Positions 15,448-22,802 of a stretch of DNA of 64,000 nt are shown piece after piece. Origin of the DNA: Rhizobium sp. Leaf453 (GTDB taxonomy: Bacteria > Pseudomonadota > Alphaproteobacteria > Rhizobiales > Rhizobiaceae); assembly GCF_001425605.1 (NCBI RefSeq), contig NZ_LMRG01000001.1, forward strand, positions 437,530 to 501,529, in the 5' to 3' direction. Below the pieces are notes generated by a model. The model made no database searches. It was given only the letters and a program-made list of their open reading frames with translations, and was not told the DNA's origin. Position 1 is the first letter of the stretch, and each line of letters begins with the position of its first letter. A program made the position numbers and the translations under genes.

Positions 15448-16528
15448 AATCGAAGCCCTCGAAGTCCATGAACTCAGCTCCCACTGCCATGCCCTCCTGC
15501 TCCGCCGCCGCCAGGATTTCACCGACATCGCCATCGAAGCGGATCGCCGTATGCTCGTTCTGATAACGGGCGGATCGCACCGCCGCCCAGGGACGCATCA
15601 GACCCAGTGTCAGGACCGTGACGATGATATTCGAGATGACGATCCAGACATAACGAAACCGCGACATGTCGCTGAGCATCTGGTGCTTGCCGTCGAACAG
15701 CGTGGCGGACCAGGCGACGTTGCGCACGCCGGCGCGATAGAACAGCGCCGCGACGCCGAAGGACAGGTAGAAGGACAGAATGCTGAGCGTCATCAGCATG
15801 AACATGCCAGCCTGCATTTCCGGCGGCACCGCACCGGAATTGTCGACCATCGCGGCGAAGACGGAAATATTCGCCAGTACGACCGTGCCGATGACCACGA
15901 AACCGAGAACGATGATCAGGGCAGACAACAGCCATGTCTTGTAGATCGGACCGAGCTGTGGATCCGTCGTGAAGGCCTTGCCGCCGTAGCGAAGGTTATT
16001 GCCGATATATCGGTACATCCAGCGGCTCGCGAGCGGCGTCAGAATGCCCAATGTCAGCGCCGCGACGACCGGCCCAACCAGAAAGGCCAGGAAGGCGCCG
16101 CCGACCTTGCCGACGAAATCGAAGCGGACATTGCGATAGCTGGTGACGCGGGCGCTGAATCGCAGGCCACGCATGACCAGCCAGGGAACAAAGAACAAGA
16201 TCACCACGACGAGCACGATGCCGGCCAGCGGATAGACATTGAGAAGGACGTTGTAGACGACCAGATAGGCGAAAACGATGAGGCGGCCGATCAGGATCTG
16301 CTTGCCCTTGGCATGATATTCGAAGGCGCGGCCGAGCAGCACCGTATTGCCGTAGAAATAACGATTACGGCGCACCTTGGCCCAGGCGGAGTAGATTCCG
16401 ACCGTAACGATCGTCAGCAGAATGTTGACGATCCAGATGCCGAAATATTCGGAGGCGCTTCCTGTAAAGGACAGCCGGTGGAAGTCTCGCGATGCCGGTG
16501 GCAGTGTGGCTGTTTCGATCGTGCTCAT
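15437..16528 (-). CDS. DUF898 (YjgN-like) polytopic membrane protein
   Basis: From the ATG at 16528 (MSTIETATLPPASRDFHRLSFTG, with GAGGGG nine bases upstream) the protein has 363 residues; the frame is open to 16669 but the extra part looks non-coding. The family pattern is clear: FTGSASEYFGIWIVNILLTIVTVGIYSAWAKVRRNRYFYGNT, a repeated similar block later (GLMRPWAAVRSARYQNEHTAI), and seven or so hydrophobic segments. YjgN-type proteins have no established function. It is encoded directly before, and overlaps, the M48 protease gene. Confidence 0.85.
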   Translation of the reverse strand: MSTIETATLPPASRDFHRLSFTGSASEYFGIWIVNILLTIVTVGIYSAWAKVRRNRYFYGNTVLLGRAFEYHAKGKQILIGRLIVFAYLVVYNVLLNVYPLAGIVLVVVILFFVPWLVMRGLRFSARVTSYRNVRFDFVGKVGGAFLAFLVGPVVAALTLGILTPLASRWMYRYIGNNLRYGGKAFTTDPQLGPIYKTWLLSALIIVLGFVVIGTVVLANISVFAAMVDNSGAVPPEMQAGMFMLMTLSILSFYLSFGVAALFYRAGVRNVAWSATLFDGKHQMLSDMSRFRYVWIVISNIIVTVLTLGLMRPWAAVRSARYQNEHTAIRFDGDVGEILAAAEQEGMAVGAEFMDFEGFDFGF

Positions 16529-16651
16529 GGTCGCCCCTCTTTCGTCATGTCGGACACAATGGAAGGAACGGCCGATCATCCCCCGATATTCGGCCGCCCG
16601 AACTCTTAAACGGCGATGAAGCCGGGTCAACCACAAGTAGGCGATGGCCAC

Positions 16652-16677
16652 AAAAAAGGGCCTCCGCAAGGAGGCCC
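16652..16677 (-). terminator. intrinsic terminator of mmsA
   Basis: GGGCCTCC (16658-16665), loop GCAA, GGAGGCCC (16670-16677), followed on the reverse strand by TTTTTT; it begins 30 bases after the mmsA stop. Confidence 0.9.
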
Positions 16678-16706
16678 AATCGGGGAGGATGTGATTTTAC
16701 AGAGGC

Positions 16707-18203
16707 TTACTTCATCGTCGGCATGACGAATTCGGCACCGTCCTTGATGCCGGACGGCCAGCGGCTCGTCACCGTCTTGGTGCGGGTCCAGAACTTGATA
16801 GAGTCCGTGCCGTGCTGGTTGAGATCGCCGAAGGACGAGGATTTCCAGCCGCCGAAGGAGTGGTAGGCCAGCGGAACCGGGATCGGAACGTTGACGCCGA
16901 CCATGCCGATATTGATGCGTGATGCAAAGTCGCGGGCAGCATCACCATCACGGGTGTAGATCGCGACGCCATTGCCGTATTCGTGCTTCATCGGCAGGTC
17001 GAGCGCTTCCTCATAGTTCTTGGCGCGCACGACCGAGAGAACCGGTCCGAAGATTTCGGTCTTGTAGATGTCCATGTCCGGGGTGACGTTGTCGAACAGG
17101 CAGCCGCCGACAAAGTTGCCGTTTTCATAACCCTGCAGCTTGAAATCGCGGCCATCGACGACGAGGTTGGCGCCCTCTTCGACACCCTTGTTGATCAGGC
17201 CGAGGATGCGGTCCTTGGCTTCCTTGGTGACGACCGGGCCCATGTCGGCCTTCTCGTCGGTATACGGACCGATGCGTAGGCTCTCGACCATTGGGGTCAG
17301 CTTGGCGATCAGGCGGTCAGCTGTTTCCTGTCCGACCGGGACGGCAACCGAGATCGCCATGCAGCGTTCGCCTGCCGAACCGTAGCCCGCACCCATCAGG
17401 GCGTTGGCGGCCTGGTCGAGATCGGCGTCGGGCATGATGATCATGTGGTTCTTGGCGCCGCCGAAGCACTGGGCGCGCTTGCCGTTCTGGGCAGCGGTGC
17501 CATAGACGTAACGGGCGATCGGCGTCGAGCCAACGAAGGATACGGCGGAAATGTCCGGATGCGTCAGGATCGCATCGACAGCACCCTTGTCGCCGTTGAC
17601 GACATTGAGGATGCCCGCCGGCAGGCCGGCTTCGATCATCAGTTCGGCAAGGCGGATCGGCAGGGACGGATCGCGCTCGGACGGCTTCAGGATGAAGGCA
17701 TTGCCGCAGGCGATGGCAGGCGCAAACATCCACATCGGGATCATGGCCGGAAAGTTGAACGGGGTGATGCCGGCACCAATGCCGACAGCCTGGCGGATCG
17801 AATACATGTCGATGTTCGGGCCGGCGCCTTCGGTGAACTCGCTCTTGGCAAGATGCGGAATGCCGATGACGAATTCGCAGACTTCGAGGCCGCGGATGAC
17901 GTCGCCCTTGGAGTCCTCGACCGTCTTGCCGTGCTCCTTCGAGATCAGCACAGCCAGTTCGTCCATGTGGGTGTTCAGGAGCTCGACGAATTTCATGAAG
18001 ACGCGGGCGCGACGCTGCGGGTTGGTGGCGGCCCACTTCGGCTGCGCGGCCTTGGCGTTCTGGACGGCTGCATCCAGTTCCGCGTCGCTGGCGAGCGCCA
18101 CGGTCGCCTGAACTTCGCCCGTTGCCGGATTAAAGACGTTGCTGGTGCGGCCGCTGTTGCCGGCAACCTTCTTGCCGCCGATGAAATGACCAATCTCGTA
18201 CAT
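16707..18203 (-). CDS. mmsA: CoA-acylating methylmalonate-semialdehyde dehydrogenase
   Basis: The 498-residue protein is an aldehyde dehydrogenase of the MmsA/IolA type. The N-terminus MYEIGHFIGGKKVAGNSGRTSNVFNPATGEVQ is typical. The catalytic Cys281 lies in GSAGERCMAIS, the oxyanion Asn150 in ITPFNFPAMIPMWMF, and the NAD-binding part contains SFVGSTPIARYVYGTAAQNGKRAQCFGGAKNHMIIMPDAD. It lacks the usual general-base Glu region, as expected for this CoA-dependent class. It converts methylmalonate or malonate semialdehyde to propionyl- or acetyl-CoA in valine and inositol catabolism. It stands alone, divergent from a monooxygenase/LysR pair. Confidence 0.94.
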   Translation of the reverse strand: MYEIGHFIGGKKVAGNSGRTSNVFNPATGEVQATVALASDAELDAAVQNAKAAQPKWAATNPQRRARVFMKFVELLNTHMDELAVLISKEHGKTVEDSKGDVIRGLEVCEFVIGIPHLAKSEFTEGAGPNIDMYSIRQAVGIGAGITPFNFPAMIPMWMFAPAIACGNAFILKPSERDPSLPIRLAELMIEAGLPAGILNVVNGDKGAVDAILTHPDISAVSFVGSTPIARYVYGTAAQNGKRAQCFGGAKNHMIIMPDADLDQAANALMGAGYGSAGERCMAISVAVPVGQETADRLIAKLTPMVESLRIGPYTDEKADMGPVVTKEAKDRILGLINKGVEEGANLVVDGRDFKLQGYENGNFVGGCLFDNVTPDMDIYKTEIFGPVLSVVRAKNYEEALDLPMKHEYGNGVAIYTRDGDAARDFASRINIGMVGVNVPIPVPLAYHSFGGWKSSSFGDLNQHGTDSIKFWTRTKTVTSRWPSGIKDGAEFVMPTMK

Positions 18204-18247
18204 GGGTGATCCTCCTGATCTTGATTATGCGCGGAGTGTCGCACTAC

Positions 18248-18274
18248 AATATCGACAAATCAACGCGCGATATT
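18248..18274. promoter_or_regulatory. candidate LysR-type operator between mmsA and the divergent pair
   Basis: AATATCG (18248-18254) and CGATATT (18268-18274) form a perfect 7-bp inverted repeat with a 13-base spacer in the 116-base gap between mmsA and the divergent genes. Its size and asymmetrical place, 45 bases from the mmsA start, suit a LysR-type activation site. Confidence 0.5.
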
Positions 18275-18319
18275 CAGCAACCGTTGTGCAAAAATTGATG
18301 CCAAGATCTGGAGATGGCC

Positions 18320-18646
18320 ATGGAACAGCAAGACGGGAGGATCGTCAGGATCGCAGAGCTGGAGATCGATCCCGCCCAACTCGTCGAATACCGCAGGTTT
18401 CTGGCGGAGGAGATCGAGGCGTCCGTCGCGCAGGAACCGGGCGTCCTGATGCTCCATGCCGTCTCCGAACGCGATCGGCCGGAACAGATCCGCATCCTTG
18501 AAGTCTATGCCGATCGAGAAGCTTACGAGGCGCATATCCGCACACCGCATTTCCTGACATACAAGGAAGGCACGGCCGCGATGGTCAAGGCGCTGAGGCT
18601 GATCGACGTCGATCCTATTGCTCTGTTCGCGAAGACCAACACATGA
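18320..18646 (+). CDS. antibiotic-biosynthesis-monooxygenase-fold (ABM/YgiN-like) protein
   Basis: About 108 residues with one ABM ferredoxin-like domain: IVRIAELEIDPAQLVEYRRFLAEEIEASVAQEPGVLMLHAVSERDRPEQIRILEVYADREAYEAHIRTPHFLTYKEGT. Such small dimeric proteins act as quinol monooxygenases or unknown enzymes. An ATG at 18314 is in frame, but GGAG at 18310-18313 is spaced correctly only for the ATG at 18320. Its stop overlaps the start of the LysR gene by four bases, so the two are co-translated and divergent from mmsA. Confidence 0.85.
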   Translation: MEQQDGRIVRIAELEIDPAQLVEYRRFLAEEIEASVAQEPGVLMLHAVSERDRPEQIRILEVYADREAYEAHIRTPHFLTYKEGTAAMVKALRLIDVDPIALFAKTNT

Positions 18647-19524
18647 ACTGGGATGATGTCCGCGTCTTCCTCGCTGTCGCCCGCAGCGGGCAGATCCTGT
18701 CGGCCTCCAAGCGGCTGGGACTGAACCATGCGACGCTGAGCCGGCGGGTGACGGCGCTGGAGGAAGCGCTGAAAACCCGGCTCCTGATCCGGCGCACAAA
18801 TGGCTGTGACCTGACGGCGGAAGGCGAAATCTTCCTGCATGCTGCGGAGCGCATGGAAACCGAGATGCTGGCGGCGCAGGCACAGATCGGCCGGATCGAT
18901 ACGGCGATCGCCGGAACGGTGCGCGTCGGGGCGCCGGATGGTTTTGGCGTGTCGTTCCTGGCGCCGCGCCTCGGCAGGTTGACGGCTCGATTTCCCGAAC
19001 TGCGCATCCAGCTGGTGCCGGTGCCCCGCTCGTTTTCGCTGTCGCAGCGCGAGGCCGATATTGCCATCACGCTGGAACGGCCGGAACAAGGGCGGCTGAT
19101 CTCTTCGAAATTGACGGATTATACCCTTGGGCTCTATGCCTCACGGGACTATCTGGCGTCCTACGGCGCGCCCGAGACGGTCGATGACCTGAAGGCACAC
19201 CGCCGCATCGGCTATGTCGAAGACCTGATCTTCACGGCTTCCCTGAATTTCACCGGTGAGGTGATGCGCAGCTGGGATGCGTCCTTCGAGATTTCCAGCG
19301 CCACCGGCCAGACGGAAGCGGTGCGCTCCAGCGCCGGCATCGGCATCCTGCATAACTATATCGCCCGGCAATACCCCGAACTCGTCCGCGTCCTGCCGGA
19401 AACAACGATCCGGCGCGGCTACTGGACGACCTATCACGAAAGCGCCCGCGACCTCGTCCGCGTCCGCACCGTCGTCGATTTCCTGCAGGAACTGGTGACG
19501 GAGGAACACCATATCTTTCTGTAG
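18643..19524 (+). CDS. LysR-family transcriptional regulator
   Basis: A 293-residue LysR protein: winged helix at 1-62 (WDDVRVFLAVARSGQILSASKRLGLNHATLSRRVTALEEALKTRLLIR) followed by a substrate-binding domain (VRVGAPDGFGVSFLAPRLGRLTARFPELRIQLVPVP, GIGILHNYIARQYPELVRVLPE). LysR proteins usually act on the divergent gene, here mmsA, and the inverted repeat at 18248-18274 is the likely site. Four-base overlap with the ABM gene. The ligand cannot be told; a semialdehyde or a CoA ester would make sense with the neighbour. Confidence 0.88.
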   Translation: MNWDDVRVFLAVARSGQILSASKRLGLNHATLSRRVTALEEALKTRLLIRRTNGCDLTAEGEIFLHAAERMETEMLAAQAQIGRIDTAIAGTVRVGAPDGFGVSFLAPRLGRLTARFPELRIQLVPVPRSFSLSQREADIAITLERPEQGRLISSKLTDYTLGLYASRDYLASYGAPETVDDLKAHRRIGYVEDLIFTASLNFTGEVMRSWDASFEISSATGQTEAVRSSAGIGILHNYIARQYPELVRVLPETTIRRGYWTTYHESARDLVRVRTVVDFLQELVTEEHHIFL

Positions 19525-19622
19525 GGGGTGGCTGATGTGTTACGGCCAGTCCGGAATCGCGACGGCCTCGTCTGTCGGCGGCACTTCATATTCCGGATAG
19601 GGGCGATGGAACCCTGCTTCGA

Positions 19623-19714
19623 GGCACATACATCTCCATCCGTCATCCTCGGCCTTGAGCCGAGGATTTATGTGCCGGGGCCGTGGATGGTCGGGTCAAG
19701 CCCGACCATGACGG
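19623..19714. repeat. intergenic palindromic element with twin hairpins
   Basis: Several nested inverted repeats occur: GGCACATA (19623-19630) with TATGTGCC (19669-19676); CCGTCAT (19640-19646) with ATGACGG (19708-19714); a hairpin CCTCGGC-CTTGA-GCCGAGG (19647-19665) and a second, GGTCGGG-TCAAG-CCCGACC (19689-19707). The two hairpins have equal 7-bp stems and 5-base loops, the style of REP-like repeats in rhizobia. It lies between the convergent LysR and bcsN genes. Confidence 0.6.
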
Positions 19715-19770
19715 AGAGCAAGGGTAGCCTTCTCTGTCGAAACCGGCCAATCGAGACGGCTCAACCTGAC

Positions 19771-20712
19771 CTACTGCGCAAACGCGACGGCTCCGGGCAA
19801 TGGAACAGTCGATGGCTTGATTATCGCCTTGCTTGCCGACTGTTCGGCAACAACAGGCACAGCATCTTTAGCCGCCAAGGCTGCCGCCTCTCCCGGCATC
19901 GGCACCTTCACTGCGTTTTCGACAGTCTTTTGCGCAGCTTCCACCGGTTCGGCGGTCATGGCCGGGCTCACCGCGCGCCGGAGCTTGCGACGGACCGGCG
20001 CAACCTCGGCCACCGATGGCTCTACGACCTGCTCAGCCACAGGCTGCGAAACAAGCACCGGAGCGGCCGCCATCGCGCCGGATCCGCCGGCATGGCGCAG
20101 CGTCTCGAAGGTCTGCGCCGACACCGGCTTGATCCGTAAACCTTCCATCAGCGCTGCGACACGATCCTGCGGCATTGCCGGATTGCAATAACGAAGCCTG
20201 ATCTGCGCGGCATAACCGGAACCGAGACCGGCGCCGCCATTCGGCGTGATGCTTCTGGCGAGTTGCCAGGCATAGAGGCAACTGCCGCCCTTGCCGAGCG
20301 GGCCGGTGGCGAAGCCGAAGACACCATAGGCATTGTCTGATATCACCGGGCTCACCCGCATGCGGACACCGGACAGGACTGTGCGCATCTCTGCTTCGAC
20401 CTCTGCCTGCGATGGTGCGCCCTTGAAGCCCTCCCCACCCTTGCCGATGGTCACCGTCAGCGCATTCTCGCCGGCCAGATCGGTAGCATTGGCATAAAGG
20501 ATCGTCTGTTCGATATGATCGGTACGGACGGACTGGCGAACCGATGCCGCCGGTAGGCCCGGCAGGGCCGCGAGTGCATAATCGGCCGAAGCGGAGGTCG
20601 CGAGCGACGGGCCATCGGCCTTCAGCGCACCCGTTTGCAGGAAAGGATCGTCGACGGTGGTGCAGGACGACAGCGCCAGCATGGCTGCGATGACAGGAAG
20701 AAGATATTTCAT
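19771..20712 (-). CDS. bcsN: cellulose biosynthesis protein BcsN (rhizobial), lipoprotein
   Basis: A 313-residue protein with a lipobox at the N-terminus (MKYLLPVIAAMLALSSCTTVDD; Cys17 is the likely lipidated residue). The middle part has ADYALAALPGLPAASVRQSVRTDHIEQTILYANATDLAGENALTVTI and YGVFGFATGPLGKGGSCLYAWQLARS, which I recognise as the BcsN pattern of Rhizobiales. The last 100 residues are Ala/Pro/Val-rich and low in complexity. The start codon overlaps the stop of the TPR gene by four bases. BcsN is an outer-membrane or periplasmic accessory of cellulose export; its exact role is not known. Confidence 0.85.
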   Translation of the reverse strand: MKYLLPVIAAMLALSSCTTVDDPFLQTGALKADGPSLATSASADYALAALPGLPAASVRQSVRTDHIEQTILYANATDLAGENALTVTIGKGGEGFKGAPSQAEVEAEMRTVLSGVRMRVSPVISDNAYGVFGFATGPLGKGGSCLYAWQLARSITPNGGAGLGSGYAAQIRLRYCNPAMPQDRVAALMEGLRIKPVSAQTFETLRHAGGSGAMAAAPVLVSQPVAEQVVEPSVAEVAPVRRKLRRAVSPAMTAEPVEAAQKTVENAVKVPMPGEAAALAAKDAVPVVAEQSASKAIIKPSTVPLPGAVAFAQ

Positions 20713-22802
20713 CGGCGGGTATCCGTCTGGCTGGCGGCAATCAGGCCGCGGCGAACGCCGGCATCGGCCAGGTGGTCGTTCAGGCGCTGGAACACCTGCT
20801 TGGCCATCGACTTGTTGCCGAGGTGGTAATAGGCCCAGCCGCGAAGCTGGCTGAGATCGGCCGGCTCGGCGATCAGGCTGGCGCGGGCATTCAGCGCATC
20901 CAGCGTATTCTGGTACTGCTTCTGGTCGAAGGCGGCCCGCGCGCGCTGGACATAGACTTCCGCGCGGATTTCCCGATCGCGCTCAGGGCTGAGCGGATAG
21001 GCGGCAAGAACAGCCTCGGCGTCATCGGTCAAACGGCCACGCAACAGCGTCAGCGCCGTGCCATAGGCCGAGTCGGCCCGGACCTGACCGCTGCCATTCA
21101 GCCCCTGGGCAAAGGCGGCGCGGGCTTCCGAAAGCCGGCTCAGGCCGAGATAGCACCAGCCGCCAATCTGCGCGGCCGCCGTAGACATCTGCCCCCTCGC
21201 CTGCAGGTCATTGAGATCGTTGATGCAGGCGCTGTAGCGCTTGGCCTGGAAGTTGCGAAAATAATTCGCCTGGATCGCGCCACGCGGCTTGATGACGGAG
21301 GCCGCCTTCTTGCCCTTCGGCGGCGCGGCCGCCTTGATCTCGCTCCAGATATCCGGATAGGCCGCGCCGTATTTCTCCTCCAGTCCGGCAAATTCCTGTT
21401 TCTGCGACAGCCGGAGATAGGAGAGCGCCAGCCCCTTGACGCGGGCCGGCGCGACCTTCCAATCGATCGCCTTCTGGAACCAGGCAGAAGCCGCCTCGTA
21501 CTGCTTGGAATTATAGGCATACCACGCGAGAATCTCGGCGTGATCGGCGTTCAGCGTCTGAAGGATCGTTGTCGAATAGGACGCAACGATCTTCTCATCG
21601 ATGGCGGCAGCGTCCGGCTTGGCGAAGCGCAGCGACAGCGCGTTCATCAGGAATTCCGGATCGCCGGACAGGTCCTGCAGATGCATGGCCGCGACCTGAT
21701 AGGCTTCTTCGTCAAGGTTTTGAGCTGCGAGGCTGAGATAGAGACCCTTGGCATTCTGAGCATCCGCCTGCAGCGCCAGAGCCTTGCTGAACCACTGCGC
21801 GCTGACGGCCGGCTGCTTGATCTTCAGATAATACCAGCCGAGTAACGCCAGATCTTCCGCCTTCGGCTGCGCGGCAGTCTTCAGCGGCACGAGTTGCTCT
21901 TCCGACAGCGGCGCAGTCGCCTTGTCATCGGCATTGAAATCGGCCACCGATTTGCGCAGAAGATCGAAGGCCACAGGCTGCAACCCGGCCTGCATGGCCG
22001 GGGTTACCGCCAGTTTGTCCATTACTGCCTGAACTTCGGCGGCCGGAAAATCGCGGATCGCCTTTTGCAAGGTCGTCACCAGCACATCATCCGGCAGGCG
22101 CTTGTCGCCTTCGCGCAGCAGGATGCCCCGATAGACATCGGCCAGCGGCTGCTTCATATCCGCCTCGGAATAGGCATCGATCAGCGTCCACAGCAGGTCC
22201 ATTTCCGTTTCCGTTGCCGGATCGAGGCTGCCCGCCGCTTGGATGACGCTCGTCCAGTTCTTGTCACCGGCCGCTTCCGTCATCAGCACGCGCTGCTTCT
22301 TGCGCGTCAGCTTGTCGGTGAAATCGGCCGTCGGGGTCCAGTCCGGCGTCTCGGTCTTTCGGCGAATGATCTCGGCATCGATGCCGGTGAAGTCGTTTCT
22401 CTCGTAGAGTTTCCACAAAGCGCTCTCATCCGCCCCACGCGCCGATTGCGGCAGGAACACATCCTGCGGCATCTCGAACTGCGGAAACTTCAGCCGCAAC
22501 CGGGCGGCCTCGGCCGCGACGCGGTCGTCCTGCTTCCGCTCGGCGTAATAATAAAGTGCCGCCAGTTCCACCGCGTCGGGACCATCCTTGGTCATCACCG
22601 CCTCGGCAGGCTGTTCGCCGGACGCCGGCGGGAGGTCTTCCGCCTGCCCCTCCGCTGCCGCCGTCATCGCATCATCGACGAGGCGGAAGGAGCCTGCGGC
22701 CTGCGTCAGCAGCTTGGCGGAATCCTGGGCAAAGCCGGTTGCCGGCAAGAGCAGGCTGGAGGCGGCCAGCAGCGCGACCCAATGTTTCTTCATCACGATC
22801 AT
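20709..22802 (-). CDS. periplasmic TPR-repeat protein of the cellulose operon
   Basis: A 697-residue protein with a signal peptide (MKKHWVALLAASSLLLPATGFAQ) and at least eight degenerate tetratricopeptide units, for example LALLGWYYLKIKQPAVSAQWFSKALALQADAQNAKGLYLSLA, ILAWYAYNSKQYEAASAWFQKAIDW and QRARAAFDQKQYQNTLDALNARA. In other bacteria the TPR part of BcsC binds the periplasmic glucan chain. Here there is no C-terminal beta-barrel, so it may supply only the scaffold. It overlaps bcsB and bcsN by four bases each. The ATG at 22802 is chosen because of the ATGA overlap; Met4 is an alternative. Confidence 0.82.
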   Translation of the reverse strand: MIVMKKHWVALLAASSLLLPATGFAQDSAKLLTQAAGSFRLVDDAMTAAAEGQAEDLPPASGEQPAEAVMTKDGPDAVELAALYYYAERKQDDRVAAEAARLRLKFPQFEMPQDVFLPQSARGADESALWKLYERNDFTGIDAEIIRRKTETPDWTPTADFTDKLTRKKQRVLMTEAAGDKNWTSVIQAAGSLDPATETEMDLLWTLIDAYSEADMKQPLADVYRGILLREGDKRLPDDVLVTTLQKAIRDFPAAEVQAVMDKLAVTPAMQAGLQPVAFDLLRKSVADFNADDKATAPLSEEQLVPLKTAAQPKAEDLALLGWYYLKIKQPAVSAQWFSKALALQADAQNAKGLYLSLAAQNLDEEAYQVAAMHLQDLSGDPEFLMNALSLRFAKPDAAAIDEKIVASYSTTILQTLNADHAEILAWYAYNSKQYEAASAWFQKAIDWKVAPARVKGLALSYLRLSQKQEFAGLEEKYGAAYPDIWSEIKAAAPPKGKKAASVIKPRGAIQANYFRNFQAKRYSACINDLNDLQARGQMSTAAAQIGGWCYLGLSRLSEARAAFAQGLNGSGQVRADSAYGTALTLLRGRLTDDAEAVLAAYPLSPERDREIRAEVYVQRARAAFDQKQYQNTLDALNARASLIAEPADLSQLRGWAYYHLGNKSMAKQVFQRLNDHLADAGVRRGLIAASQTDTRR

